Part shown: positions 1 to 12,260 of the stretch, one piece after another
Layout of the letters: each line of letters begins with the position of its first letter
Numbering within the stretch: the first letter of the stretch is position 1
Source of the DNA: Spirogloea muscicola
Lineage: Eukaryota > Streptophyta > Zygnematophyceae > Spirogloeales > Spirogloeaceae
Length of the DNA stretch: 45,326 nt
Direction: 5' to 3'
Assembly: GCA_009602725.1 (NCBI GenBank)
Contig: WELB01000346.1
Coordinates: forward strand, 18,635 to 63,960
Notes under the pieces: generated by a model
Seen by the model: only the letters and a program-made list of their open reading frames with translations
Told to the model about the DNA's origin: nothing
Database searches by the model: none
Program-made: the position numbers and the translations under genes

Positions 1-17
1 GGGGACCCACTTCCAGG

Positions 18-200
18 AGCCCAGCATCTCTGATCTGCGGCTGCTTAGCAGGGGTTACTGAGTGTCTCGTAGCAGCTTTGTTTCTGTTACTTAGCGCTTC
101 CCCTGGCCCCCTTCTCGTACTCTGTTCATTCTTTTTCGGGCTGGTTGTTCCAGCCCCTATTCTCAATGGGCGAGCACTTTCTTCTTTTCCCGCCAGCCGC
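18..200 (+). repeat. LINE 3' tail unit (last codons, 3' UTR, terminal hairpin)
   Basis: The unit starts with the end of a LINE reading frame reading SISDLRLLSRGY followed by a TGA at 59-61. It then continues through a 3' UTR to a perfect hairpin at 138-156, GGGCTGGTTGTTCCAGCCC, followed by CTATTCTCAATGGGCGAGC. The same series recurs at 12540-12700 and 35260-35550, and inverted at 36710-36870 and 37865-38020. The protein end matches the C-termini of the longer LINE fragments in this window, so it reads as a 5'-truncated LINE insertion. Confidence 0.8.
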
Positions 201-304
201 GCGGGCGTGGAGGGATTCCGGAGGGTAAGCGGCGGCCGCGGCGCGCCACCCCGCCGCTGACGCTGACGCTGACGCCACAGCAAGAAACAGCTCGTCCATG
301 ATGA

Positions 305-850
305 CGGCTATGGCTGTGAGAGGCCAGCCCAAATGAGAAAATCTCGTCTAGTTGATACAAACGAAGGCCAAATGGCCAAGTACAAAGGCAAGCACATCTA
401 GAACCCTACATGACTTACAGCGGATTAACCCGCTCAGTAACCACGGGTCAAAACATGAAGGTCGCTCATCGATGCCTTAATTCTAGATAGCAGATACGAA
501 GCCCTTCTGCCACCAACTAGAACACGCCCAGCTTTCTGGTGCAAAGCATTAGCCTGAGCACGCTGCAAACAGGCCGAAACTGGTTGTCGCAAGGACGACA
601 GATATGCAGCTGGGCATCTCAGTCAGAAACACATCTGCACGACGTGTGTAGCCCAATTTGGCAAAATTCCAGAGGAGTGTGTGGAAACGAAGACCCAGAC
701 AGCCAAAGATGTCGACTGCCGCTGGCAGGAGCTGATCGCACTGGGGATTATCGGAGTAGTGCTGCAGCTTTGTTGTGCACCGCCCAATGCGTGCCAGCGA
801 TGTGTGTCGATGAAGGGGTCGGGGTTTAAGCACCTCGGGCTTCCCTTCGA
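305..850 (-). pseudogene. LINE C-terminal fragment with 3' UTR hairpin (broken)
   Basis: On the minus strand, 549-850 encodes a stretch with HYSDNPQCDQLLPAAVDIFG, nearly the same as the LINE copy at 7961-8677 (HYSDYPRSDHLLPAAIDTFG). A frameshift near 545 separates this from the conserved tail SDLHVLTRGY, which ends at a TGA at 434-436. About 100 bases beyond the stop is the tail hairpin (312-330). Upstream of about 850 the frame is no longer recognisable. This is a dead copy of the C-terminal part of a non-LTR retrotransposon polyprotein, after its endonuclease domain. Confidence 0.75.
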
Positions 851-895
851 CTGAACAGCATTCGCTATCGCGCTTGTAGGCCCCTCCGAACCTTC

Positions 896-956
896 GGCAT
901 TTCTTTTTGGGCAGGCTTTTCGCAGCCCTTGCACCCAGTGGGAGTGCCACTTCTCT
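896..956 (+). repeat. LINE 3' tail hairpin, second subtype
   Basis: A hairpin-type tail, GGGCAGGCTTTTCGCAGCCC at 909-928, is followed by GGGAGTGCCACTTCT. The same hairpin-plus-flank combination occurs inverted at 4751-4815, so the two copies belong to one subtype. Between about 960 and 1785 I see no supported gene; open frames there show no recognisable domain. Confidence 0.6.
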
Positions 957-1784
957 CGCTATCATCACCCGGCCGCTGCCGACGTGTGCCCCTTTGCCAC
1001 GAACCACCGGAGGGAGGAGGCGCTCCCGTTCCTGCTCCGTGTCCTTCGATGGGCACGCCCACATGCACGGCGTGCCCTCAGCCCCGTGATGCAGCGCATC
1101 GCGGCGGACCACCACTTCAGGCAGTCTGGACAATTGTCATCCTCTTCCTTGCCTGTTGCTTGCATGCGTGTCCCATGAGGGCTGCAGTCATGGCCCGCCA
1201 GCCGCTCTTGGGCGCATCTCCCTCTTTGAGAGCAGGCGGTGCGCGGAGCTCCTGCGCAGCATGACGACGCTGTGACGATGCCGCGGCCAGTCGACATGAA
1301 CGCCCCCATCATTGATGTCACACAGGGCAGGTTGCTGTACGGCGTGCTCTTTGTTTGGCTACGGTGGTGAGCTCTCATGGGCAGTGTTAGCGCTGGACGA
1401 CTCCTCGCTGCCGCGCCAGCGTCCACGGCAACCAGACGATCCTTAGCTCCTGCACACCAAGGCATGCGCCTCTCACCTCCTTGACTGCCCTCCTTTGACC
1501 CGCAAGAGGGCAGGTGGTCCTCGATGCCGCTGCCCTCCACATGGCACTCCAGGGCAGCCGCTGTGCAGCTGCAGGCGGCTACTCCCACACACGCATGGAC
1601 CATCTGTGAGAGCTTCCATTGGAGGGGAGGAGCCAGAGATACGGGCGTCGCCCCACATTTTTCAGCTCGTCGCGCAAGACAAGGTCCCTGCTGCCACACG
1701 TGCAGTGCTCTGCACCAGCACCCTGCTCGATTAACAAGATGAATGGTGGAGTCCGCTCCGTTACTGTTGAGAGTTACTGTACCG

Positions 1785-2340
1785 CCTGGTGGCCTGCACA
1801 CTGTGGCAGCAGCACGTAAGGCAGGCCCAGACCCACCCTGCACCCCACCAGCACGGTGCTGGTTAGCGGAGCAGCGGTGAGCTGGATTTCACGGGGTCCG
1901 CGCAACGCTGGACCTGCCATTGGAGTGGATGGTCTTGGCGGTGCAGGTTTGCAATGCATTCAACAGTGTGGACCGAGGCAACATTGCTGAGGAGCTGCTG
2001 GAGGCCTTCTCCTCCCTCCTGCGCTGCATTGTCGCCAGTCTCAGCAGCGGCTGGCCGACCACAGCTTGACCACCCGGGCGGAGAAGTGCGTTGCTTGGTC
2101 CCCGAGAGGCCTCCCAGTCCCTTGACGCTGCCCTCTGGCTGCCAGACTCCTCAAGGCGGCTTCACCCTCTTGGAATCCCTCAGTGCACCGTCATTTGTGG
2201 AGGAGCAGCTGCGAGCACGGCTACAGGAGCACCTCCAGACAGCGGCCCTCCTCACTGAGCTGCAGGGCATGCAGCTGGCCCTCTCCTTGCTCACCAGGAG
2301 CATAGCGCAGCCTTTCCAGAATCTCACGTGGTCAAATCAG
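1785..2340 (+). pseudogene. LINE reverse transcriptase fragment, 5' part of a split copy
   Basis: The plus strand carries a decayed reverse transcriptase domain. Around 1930-1990 it reads VLAVQVCNAFNSVDRGNI, matching the LINE motif A block in which a catalytic Asp normally precedes xxNAFN; here the usual Asp has become Gln. From about 2155 to 2335 it continues with LLESLSAPSFVEEQLRARL and a helical stretch ending in LALSLLTRSIAQPFQNL, typical of the thumb region after the RT core. Stops and frameshifts make it non-functional. The copy breaks off at 2340, where copia sequence starts, and appears to resume near 6600. Confidence 0.65.
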
Positions 2341-2376
2341 GTGCAAAAATAGTCGCAGATCCAGGGCAGGGTCAAT

Positions 2377-2565
2377 GTGTCTGGGGTTGAGAGGAACAAC
2401 TGTAAGCAGTGGCATGCTTGTCTGGGACATCCCGATCTTCAGAAGATGGACAAGTTGAAGGGGATGGTGCATGGAGTAGACATTCCTGCAAAAGCTAATA
2501 AGTCTGAGTTCTGTCAGAGCTGTGTTGAGGGTAAACTTCCTCTTCAGCCACAGCCTGCTGTGTAG
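2377..2565 (+). pseudogene. Copia GAG-pre-integrase fragment
   Basis: This 62-codon open stretch contains WHACLGHPDLQKMDKLKGMV and a C-terminal SEFCQSCVEGKLPLQPQP. The H..L.H plus C..C pattern is the zinc-binding GAG-pre-integrase block that precedes the copia integrase core. It ends at a TAG and runs straight into sequence that belongs to the protease region, which is upstream in a normal copia polyprotein, so the order is inverted by rearrangement. No integrase core follows. Confidence 0.8.
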
Positions 2566-3640
2566 GGAGAGGAGAAAGTGCAGCTGCATCTGCCTACCTT
2601 CAATGGTACTGAGACGCAGCTTCTGAAGAGTGTATACCATGCACCTGGTCTGGCATCCAACCTACTGTCCGTGCCTCAGCTGTTAGACCAGGGCTATTAG
2701 GTTGTTTGTGACCGAGACCTCTGTACAATTAGGTTATAGGCCCACCGGGCGGCTCGCTTTCTGTCCTTACTCCCAACTTTTCAAGGACCACAAAATATAG
2801 GGTGGAAGTTCAAGATGACCAAGATGCTGCAGTTCAGAAACTTTTGGCACTTTTGATTTCTGTAGAGCCGACTTCAGATTGAGAGCTATGCCGGCCTCTC
2901 TCAAGAGAAAATGCTGTAGCTACAGCGATCCTCGTCGGAAATCGTCTAATGAGGAACTAATTGGAGTTATCAACAAACCTCTGGCTAGTGGCTTCTGAGA
3001 GCATCTACACCACAAAACAAGCAGGAACTGACAGAGCGTATGATCTTAGTATGAGACTGCGTGAATGCAGAAAGGAGGAGGATGAGCAGGGACAGGAGCC
3101 GGGACAGGAGCAGCCAGACCAAGAAAGATATCAGGTTGTGGGCACGGACGGAGGTGGGTATAGGTATAAAGCCATAAGTCGTCAATATATTCTGGCCAGA
3201 GTTGGAAAAAGCCAAGGTCAAGAACAATGGGGTTGCCGGCCAGGTCATGCTGGCTGCCCCATGATGACCTTCATTTACTTCTGGGCTCGCCAGCATTACC
3301 CCGGCAACAATCCCACTGCCTCCACCACCAGACTGTTCCTCAACTTCACCTTTCTAACTCTGGCCAGAATTTACTGACGACCTATGGCCTTGGTCCCTGT
3401 AACCACCTCCGTCGGGACCCATTACCTGACCTTAAGATTGTCTTGGTCTGGCTGCTCCTGTTCCTGTTCCTGTCTGCTGCAATCAACATTCTCAGATTCT
3501 TGGTTTCTCCAGTTAGAGTCCTCCATTGGATATTTGCCATCCTCCACAGTCCCAGCAGACTGCCCTCATCGCGGCGGCACAAGCGCCGATCCGCTCAGTG
3601 CGGCAGACAGCAGTCAGACTAGCACAGAATGTGCTTTCTC
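2540..3640 (+). repeat. Left arm of large inverted repeat in copia
   Basis: This stretch is repeated in inverted orientation at 5220-6420, with roughly 80-90% identity by eye. Coding-like sequence occupies 2540-3000 and noncoding sequence 3000-3640. The arm has its own internal palindrome centred near 3280: 3097-3215, with the GGAGCAGCCAGACC block, is inverted in 3345-3500. The mirror copy has a matching internal palindrome centred near 5610. Confidence 0.75.
2572..2720 (+). pseudogene. Copia protease-region fragment (copy 1)
   Basis: The frame reads VQLHLPTFNGTETQLL and then VYHAPGLASNLLSVPQLLDQ, the conserved stretch after the aspartic protease of copia Pol, before a TAG interrupts it. The minus-strand copy at 6400-6520 has the same sequence and additionally retains the DSGA-like protease active-site region upstream. 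Confidence 0.75.
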
Positions 3641-3755
3641 TGTTGTTGTCTCGATTCCTCTTGCGCCCCTGATCCTTGCTCAAAATTTCTCGTCTCCTGT
3701 GGAGAAGAGATGAGGTTGCAGTCTTGCATACCAGACCTGTCCAAGAGTACAGTAA

Positions 3756-4190
3756 TGTACGTAGCTGTGGCAGCACGTCCAGGTATAGCAGCAGCAGTGG
3801 GAGTGGTTGCTCAAAATGTACAAAATCCTGGTCGGGAACATTGGCAAGCTGAGAAATGGATCACGAGATATTTGCAGGGAACCAAGAGTTTCTGTCTGAC
3901 GTAAGCAAATATTAACATGTGATGAGCTGGGAGGTTGTTAGTATGCTAGTTGGGCAGGAAGTCTGGATGACAGAAGGTTGGTGATAGGTCATACTTGTGA
4001 GCTGGGAGGAGGAGCAGTCAGTTGGACTAGTAAGAAACAGCAGATGGTGGCGACTTCACATCATGAAGAAACCCAAGTACATGGCGACGACTGCAGCAGC
4101 AAAGAAAGCAACCTGGCTGACGAGACTACTTCGAGAATGTGGATATCTTACTTCGTCAAGTGCAACCACTTCATGCATTGATAGTCAAGG
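3756..4190 (+). pseudogene. Copia reverse transcriptase end and RNase H fragment
   Basis: The plus strand first reads AVGVVAQNVQNPGREHWQAE followed by WITRYLQGTKSFCLT, the conserved end of the copia RT. It then reads DDRRLVIGHTCELGGGAVSW, SKKQQMVATSHHEE and SNLADETTSRMW, the RNase H region. Stop codons and at least one frame change interrupt it. It lies in the loop between the two inverted arms. Confidence 0.8.
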
Positions 4191-4750
4191 TAGTATTCTT
4201 TGATCAAGATCCTGTCTATCATGCTCGTACTAAGTATGTAGAGATGCAAATGTAAAAGCAGAAGAGCTGTGACTAAACCAGATCAAACAGATGAAGGTAG
4301 TCTGTGCATAGTCATACCTGGACCACACATAGTAACATAGTGGTAGTAAAGTTAGATCGCTCTGAGAGTTGAAGAGATTCCTGATAAACGTACACTGAAA
4401 CTAGCTAAACCCACAGCTCCACCTGAGTGACATCACTTCATCAGAGGAAAGGTAGACGAGGAGTCATCAAAATGCAGAACTGTAGTACATCAGGTATGAC
4501 TGCAGATACTCTTATTCTGACCAAGGGCTTGCCTAAGCCCATGTATGATTGATGTGGAAGTATACTAGGTCTTGCTGATATCCCGTATGATGTGTGTGAT
4601 AGATCGCTGAATCAGCGGTTGAGCTGGGAGCCGTTTGAGCAGCCCAGTGGGCCGAAGGAGCGCTCCCGGTAGATATGGATGCCCAGGCACATCGGTCTCA
4701 ATTCTGTTGGTAGGAGTATTCTTCGGAGACTCGTGACTGCTAGCTGCACA

Positions 4751-4815
4751 TGCAGAAGTGGCACTCCCGATGGGGGCAAGGGCTGTGAAAAGCCAGCCCG
4801 AAAAGACTTGACAAT
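4751..4815 (-). repeat. LINE 3' tail inserted within copia
   Basis: On the minus strand the hairpin GGGCTGGCTTTTCACAGCCC (4780-4799) is followed by GGGAGTGCCACTTCT, as in the copy at 896-956. The tail is inside the copia loop and so may have landed there after the copia element did. The rest of the loop, 4200-4750 and 4816-5220, shows no recognisable gene. Confidence 0.6.
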
Positions 4816-5219
4816 ATGGTCTGGGTCTGGCTGTTGCGTGTGGAGCATGCGCTGTAGCGCCTCGGGATGCTCGTCACGGACAGCGGTAGACGAGGTCGAG
4901 GGCTTTGGACCCGGGAGTGGGTGGATGCCATGGGCCCCACACGCTGGCTGCCAGGCCAGCAGCCGGGTTGGCCGACCAGCTCAGCCTCCCCGCCGCGAGT
5001 CCCCTGCGGGTCGGGCCGGGGTCATGAGACACTGGAGGGCAGGCACCCCTTGCTCTTCTCAACACACCTTCGGGCCCTCCTAGTCCGGCCGCTTGCCAGC
5101 CGCCGCCGCAGCTGTCGTCGCCGCCGCCGCGCCATGGCAGGCGCGGCTCTCTCACAAATCCCCCATCTGAGGCCACGCAGTGCTCCCGTGCGCCCTAGCC
5201 ATGGCTGCCACCCACCTCG

Positions 5220-6420
5220 GGCGAGGGCAGAGTCTGTGCTAGTCTGGCTGCTGTCTGCCGCCATGAGCGGCTGTGCGCCTGCGCTGCCGAGACGATGGCG
5301 GTCTGCTGGCCTGTGGAGAAGGGCACACGCCCGATGGAGGCCTCTGACTGGAGAATACAAGAAACTGGAAATGTTGATTGCGGCAGACAGGAGCAGGAGC
5401 AGGAGCAGCCAGACCAAAGAAAGTTTCAGGAAGGGTACGGATCGAGGTGGGTGTGGGGACACAGCCATATGTCATCAGCATATTCTGGCCTGAGTTGAGA
5501 GATGTGGGACTTTGAGGTACAGTCTGGTGGTGGAGGCAGTGGGGTTACTGGCAAGGTATTGCTGGCGAGCACAAATGTAGACGAAGGTCGTCATGGGTCA
5601 CCCCGCCGGCAACCTGACTGCCTCCACCACGATGACCTTCGTGTGCATCTGGGCTCGCCAGCATTACCCCGCCCCGCTGGCAGCCTAGCTGCCTCCACCC
5701 ACCAGACTGTTCCTCAATTTCATATTTCCATGAAGTTGAAGACTCCGGCCAGAATGCACTGACGACCTACGGCTTTGTCCCCACACCTACATCAATCCGT
5801 ACCCATAGCCTGCACTGAAAGCTCTCTTGGTCTGGCTGCTCCTCTCATTGCTCCTGTATTGGCTCATCCTCCTCCTTTCTGCATTCACGCAATGTTATGC
5901 TGATATAAGACGCTCTGTCAGCTCCTCATATCAAACTTGTATTCTAGATGCTCCTAAATCCCGCTAGCCAGAGGCTGGACAACTGACATCTCCAATCAGT
6001 TCCTCATCAGACAGATTTTCCACGAGGATTGCTGTAGCTCCAGTATTCTCTCTTGAGAGAGGCCGGCATAGCCTTCGATCTGAAGTTGGCTCTACAGCAT
6101 GCCAACCGTTTTTGAGTTGCAGCATCTTGGTTATCTTGAGCTTCCACACTATTACAGGTTGTGGTCCTTGAAAGGTTTGGGACGAAGGACAGGAAGCGAG
6201 CCACCCGGTGGGCCCATAACCTGATCGTACAGAGGTCTCGGTCTAAACAACCTGATATCCCTGGTCTAACAGCTGAGGCACAGACAATAGGTTGGATGCC
6301 AGACCAGGTGCATGTTACACATTTCCCAGAAGCTGCATCACAGTACCATTGAAGGTAGGCAATTGCAGCTGCACTTCTCCTCTTCCCACAGCAGGATGCC
6401 CACTGTCATCGTCCAGATAT
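5220..6420 (-). repeat. Right arm of large inverted repeat in copia
   Basis: The reverse complement of this stretch matches 2540-3640. On the minus strand it includes the APGLASNLLSVPQL protease-region peptide (about 6250-6330), and it extends further to a DSGA-stop-HH peptide near 6500, the degenerate aspartic protease motif. A stop codon replaces the residue after DSGA, so this copy is inactive. Confidence 0.75.
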
Positions 6421-6599
6421 GTCTTGAAAGTAGGAACAGACTGATATATGTGCAGCCAATCCTGCTTGTAGGTCAGGTGGTGCTATGCTCCACTATCATC
6501 TCAACAGCTGTGATAGCTTGGCCTATCAAAGTTTGTTGACAGATTTGCCTGTCCTTCAGCCAGCACTTCTGTTTCTTCCTCTTCCGATGTAGTCATCAG

Positions 6600-7830
6600 A
6601 CTCCACTCCCCTCCAGAGGTGCTGGCAAGGTACGCGGCAGTCGACATGGGCGTCATGGCGAGCCTGGCGGCCCTCATCAGACACCGGGCCTTCCTCACCT
6701 CTCCAGCTGCACTGCACCAGGCAACTCTGCCCTGCTCTCCGGCTATGGTAGTCTAAGCTGCTGACTGCTTGCCCGCATGTGCAAGGCAAGGTACCTGGGC
6801 AGCTGGCGCAGGTCCCCTTTCAGGTGTCCCCGCAGCTTCCTCCTCCACGGTCGCTGTGCGCTGAAGCAGGCAGTTGCTCCAGCGGAGACGGGCTCGCTGC
6901 CGTCCAAGATGACTCTCTGCTCGGCTCACAACGAGCTGCTGGATGGGCACCCAGACCTGGCAGGCGATGCAGCCCCTTCTGTGCACCTCGCGCACACCGC
7001 CGACCCCTTGGGCTCAGGTGGACTATGCGGCAGATATGGGAAAAGAGATTCTTCACGATCACAGCTTCTCCCTGAGGCGGATCTGCGAGGGCGTGCATGG
7101 CTGCGGACGTCGTTGAACCCCAGAGCAGCAGCATGGCGCGTTACTCTTCCTATCTATGATGTGCTATGGACGCTGGATGAAGCCTTCAACACAAGAGTCC
7201 ATACTGGCCGCCTCGGCCTTCCTCCGCCCTGCCTCCTGAGGGTGTTGCAGAGCGATTGCAGTGAGAGGGGGCGAATGCAGCAGAACTGGTGGCACACGTC
7301 CTCCAATGTGCACATGGATTGGAGCGGATGGCAGCCCATGTCCTCCTTCGAGAGTTTGGCATCTCCTGGAGGCTGGATATCATGTGGTCATGTGAAATAT
7401 ATCCATCATGCCCATCCAGATCAGGGCTGACTAGCTATCAGTACGGCACGTCGACCTGATTGCCACCAAGCCGGGTGGGGGGCCACGAGTCCTTGTAGAT
7501 GTGGACATTGAGGCTGACTTCATTGCCGCTGGCTCTCTGGCCCCTGATGTACCGCATGCGGCTCCCCATCTCCCTGCAGAGTTCTTCGGTTCACGCCTTG
7601 TGTCTGCGAGCAGGCCATGCCCTGGGTGCCGCCTCTGGCTATAAACAGGGGGGACTCCTGTCCGGCTATTAGGTTTTGGTGTTGCGGCTGCTGCCTAGGG
7701 CGTTGTTACCGAGCGGCCATCCTTAATGATTCCTTGTCATATGCGTGCTATTCGCATTCCGTCTCTTCTGGACCTTGTCACCCTTGGTGGGCTGGCTTTT
7801 CACAGCCCTCGCCCCCCTCAGATTAAAAGC
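6600..7830 (+). pseudogene. LINE connector, endonuclease and 3' tail: 3' part of the split copy
   Basis: After the copia edge the plus strand resumes LINE-like coding: PPEVLARYAAVDMGVMASLA (about 6610-6670), then LPIYDVLWTLDEAFNTRV and LGLPPPCLLRVLQ (about 7140-7260), which correspond to the block before the zinc knuckle. Next comes VDLIATKPGGGPRVLVDVDI (about 7450-7510), the restriction-like endonuclease core with two Asp separated by 14 residues. Frameshifts and stops separate the blocks. The tail hairpin GGGCTGGCTTTTCACAGCCC is at 7789-7808. This copy faces the minus-strand LINE at 7961-8677 tail to tail. Confidence 0.65.
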
Positions 7831-7960
7831 TGCTCTCTGTCACAGCCCTTGCCCCTGTGGAAAATGCGTGTATATTAAGAGATGGGGAGGCCATGTGTGG
7901 CCAAGTACAAAGGCAAGCACATTGGACAAATGTACGTCACCTGCTGCTAAGCTGACCCGC

Positions 7961-8677
7961 TCAGTAACCACGAGTCAGCACATAGAGGTCGCTAGCTGAC
8001 GCTCGAATACCGGACGGCAATTGACTAGCTCTTGTGCCAGCAGCTAAGGCTCGACCAGCTTTCTGATGCAGAGCATACGCCTGAGCTCGTTGCAGACAGG
8101 TTGACACTCGACGTCGCAGAAATGACAGATAGGCTGCCGGCATACCCATCTGGGCTGGGAGCATATCCTCGCGTCGTGCATATCCCAGACTCGCTATGTT
8201 CTCGAGTAGGGTATGGAAGCGAGGACCCAAGCAGCCGAAAGTGTCGATTGCGGCCGGGAGGAGGTGGTCACTGCGGGGGTAGTCTGAGTAGTGTCGGAGC
8301 TTTTTCTGCTCAGCACCTCCCACTGCGTGGCCAGCAATGTGTGTGGAAGCGGAACTCTTGTATGCCTCAGTCACCACCACATCAACCAAAGCTCGTGGGC
8401 CTCCGCCAGGTTGTACACCCACAATGTCCAGGGTGCGACGGTGATGGCCTCCCTGGGAATCCGTGGTGATGGGCATTACATTGCTCACTTCAACGATGGC
8501 GCGGTAGCCGGCGTCGCGCATCAAGCCCGCCAGGGCGTCCCGTAGGAGATTGTGGACGCCCACCACCTCAGGGCCTGTGGGACACCGCAGCATGTGGGAT
8601 GAGCCCTTCCGCTTTTGTACAGCCCTCGCCCCATCATCAGGAGCTGCTTCTTCCTGCGTGACATTTGCATCCAACAA
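7961..8677 (-). pseudogene. LINE C-terminal region with restriction-like endonuclease domain
   Basis: This is the longest open LINE stretch on the minus strand (238 codons). It contains SHMLRCPTGPEVVG, the end of the CCHC zinc knuckle, then RTLDIVGVQPGGGPRALVDV, with two Asp spaced by 14 residues as in the R/KPD-X12-14-D/E motif of R2-type endonucleases. HYSDYPRSDHLLPAAIDTFG and the tail SDLYVLTRGY follow, with TGA at 7961-7963. The RT part is missing, so the copy is 5'-truncated and defective, although this stretch has no internal stop. Confidence 0.8.
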
Positions 8678-8760
8678 GCAGTTCCGCGTTCCATCTCATC
8701 GATCCATGGTTCATCCTTTTGCGGCGGGCCCTTCACAGCCGTCATCTTCTCCTCCAGAGA

Positions 8761-9000
8761 AAGAGCTTTTCCATATAAGGCAATGGCTGTGCGAGGCCAG
8801 CCCGAAGAAGGAACAGCTTTCCAGCCCCTATTCTCAATGGGCGAGCACTTTCTTCTTTCCATGTTACTTAGCGCTTCCCCTGGCCCCCTTCTCGTACACT
8901 GTTCATTCTTTTCGGGCTGGTTGTTCCAGCCCCTATTCTCAATGGGCGAGCACTTTCTTCTTTCCATGCAAGGCAATGGCTGTGAGAGGCCAGCCCAGAG
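8761..9000. repeat. Cluster of LINE 3' tails, two in tandem
   Basis: Two plus-strand tail units follow one another at a period of about 106 bp: CCAGCCCCTATTCTCAATGG begins near 8820 and again near 8926, the second inside the complete hairpin GGGCTGGTTGTTCCAGCCC at 8914-8932. Minus-strand hairpins lie on both sides at 8785-8803 and 8978-8996. The cluster ends about 290 bp before the MAP kinase start codon; 9001-9283 shows nothing else recognisable. Confidence 0.75.
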
Positions 9001-9283
9001 ACGACAGGGCTGCCTCCACAAAGAGGCCCTTTCCGGCCCTTTCCTACCTTGTACAATCCCGTTCGTCTCCCGTCGCCTGCTCTTGGGCCCGCTCCCCGCG
9101 GACTTCCACGCCCGTCAGCGCCTCCTGGCTGCTGGCTTTCGCAGCCGCTCGTTAAATATCAGCAGCACCATTCCCTTGTTCCTTGTGGGTAACTCTGCGC
9201 TAAGTCGGCCCGCGCTGTCGGCCACCCCCCCCACGGGGCGGGCGCTCGCCAGGCCCAGGCATGGCGCCGTGAGGCGGCGCGCC

Positions 9284-11345
<2,062 letters not shown>

Positions 11346-12180
11346 TTAGCCAAAAGCCCTCTTGAGCCACAACAGCTGTAGGATCAGCTTAAATCACAGG
11401 GCATGACTAGGCAATGCCTCTGGGTTCGAGGTATAGGTTGCTGAGCCATGTGCAAGAACTATGTGGCGCTTGCACGTGTTGGACCGCTGCGATGCACAGT
11501 CAATCTGCAGCTCCTAGCGCGTAGTCATTACATTACCTAAAATAGAGTAGAGGTCGCATTAGTCTGCCAACCTTTGTGCACACGATCTTGTCTTGCCCAT
11601 CAATTTGCCTTTCATTAGTTGAGGCGCCACCAAGCAGCTAGGCCTTCTGCTTCATGTCGAAAAGCGAAGTGGTGAGCGTGGAAGCAGGGTCGTGCTGTGT
11701 GTCCCCCGGTGCAGGTCATGGGTAGTCCGGTCTAAACATGTCCGGATTGCAACCGATTTTGACCAGCGTGTGTTGCTCTCGGGAAGGCCAGCTGGAGTGA
11801 GAGGACCACCTGTGATCTCTGCTCCGAGTAGCAGAGGAAGGATGAACGCTCAAAGAGGCAATTGCATTTGAACAATGCAAAGGTGTGGATTTTCTCCATG
11901 GTCAGGATCCACCAAGATAGTGGCGCCCCAGACCAACTGGCGACCTCTTTCCATGACCGTGCCGTCGGTTGTACGCCGCGCTACCCCGCAGCCAAGGTGG
12001 GGCCCTCTACCCTCATCTGGATGGATGTCTGGGTGGTTGAATGTTATCAGTCTTGAATACTGAAGTGTTATAAGATACCGGATCACAGGCACCAGGCGTC
12101 GGGGAGAGCGGCTGCCGGGGTCCCAGTGTCACCCAGTGGCTTGCGCCCAGACTGGCAGGAAGGAAGCGGCTATCTCAATG
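11346..12180. other. MAP kinase 3' flank, no gene seen
   Basis: I find no supported gene, RNA gene or clear repeat in this stretch. It probably contains the 3' UTR of the kinase. Short open frames on both strands lack recognisable motifs. Confidence 0.5.
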
Positions 12181-12189
12181 GAAAGAGAG

Positions 12190-12260
12190 AGAGTGGCTCT
12201 CAAAGGGGGCGAGGCTGTGAACAGCCAGCCCGAGAAGCATTGACGAGCAGGAAGGAGCAG
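12190..12260 (-). repeat. LINE 3' tail hairpin
   Basis: On the minus strand the hairpin GGGCTGGCTGTTCACAGCC (12213-12231) is followed by TCGCCCCCTTTGAGAGCC, the second tail subtype seen also at 7789 and 36510. The stretch 12262-12540 after it is GC-rich with several open frames but no recognised domain. Confidence 0.6.

Larger units (their letters stand above)
2341..6594. mobile_element. Rearranged Ty1/copia retrotransposon nested in the LINE
   Basis: Copia-type coding pieces occur in both orientations inside a split LINE: a GAG-pre-integrase block and a protease-region block on the plus strand (2377-2720), an RNase H block on the plus strand (3756-4190), and a second protease region on the minus strand (6400-6520). 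The outer edges are internal gag-pol sequence rather than LTR ends. The segment is flanked by the 5-bp repeat ATCAG (2336-2340 and 6595-6599), which fits the copia target-duplication length but could be chance. The element contains inverted repeats, listed separately, and has no intact frame. Confidence 0.7.

Noticed and set aside
965-1843. 292-codon minus-strand frame
   Set aside because: No recognisable domain, odd composition, and the plus strand at its right end carries LINE RT sequence; treated as a chance frame in GC-rich DNA.
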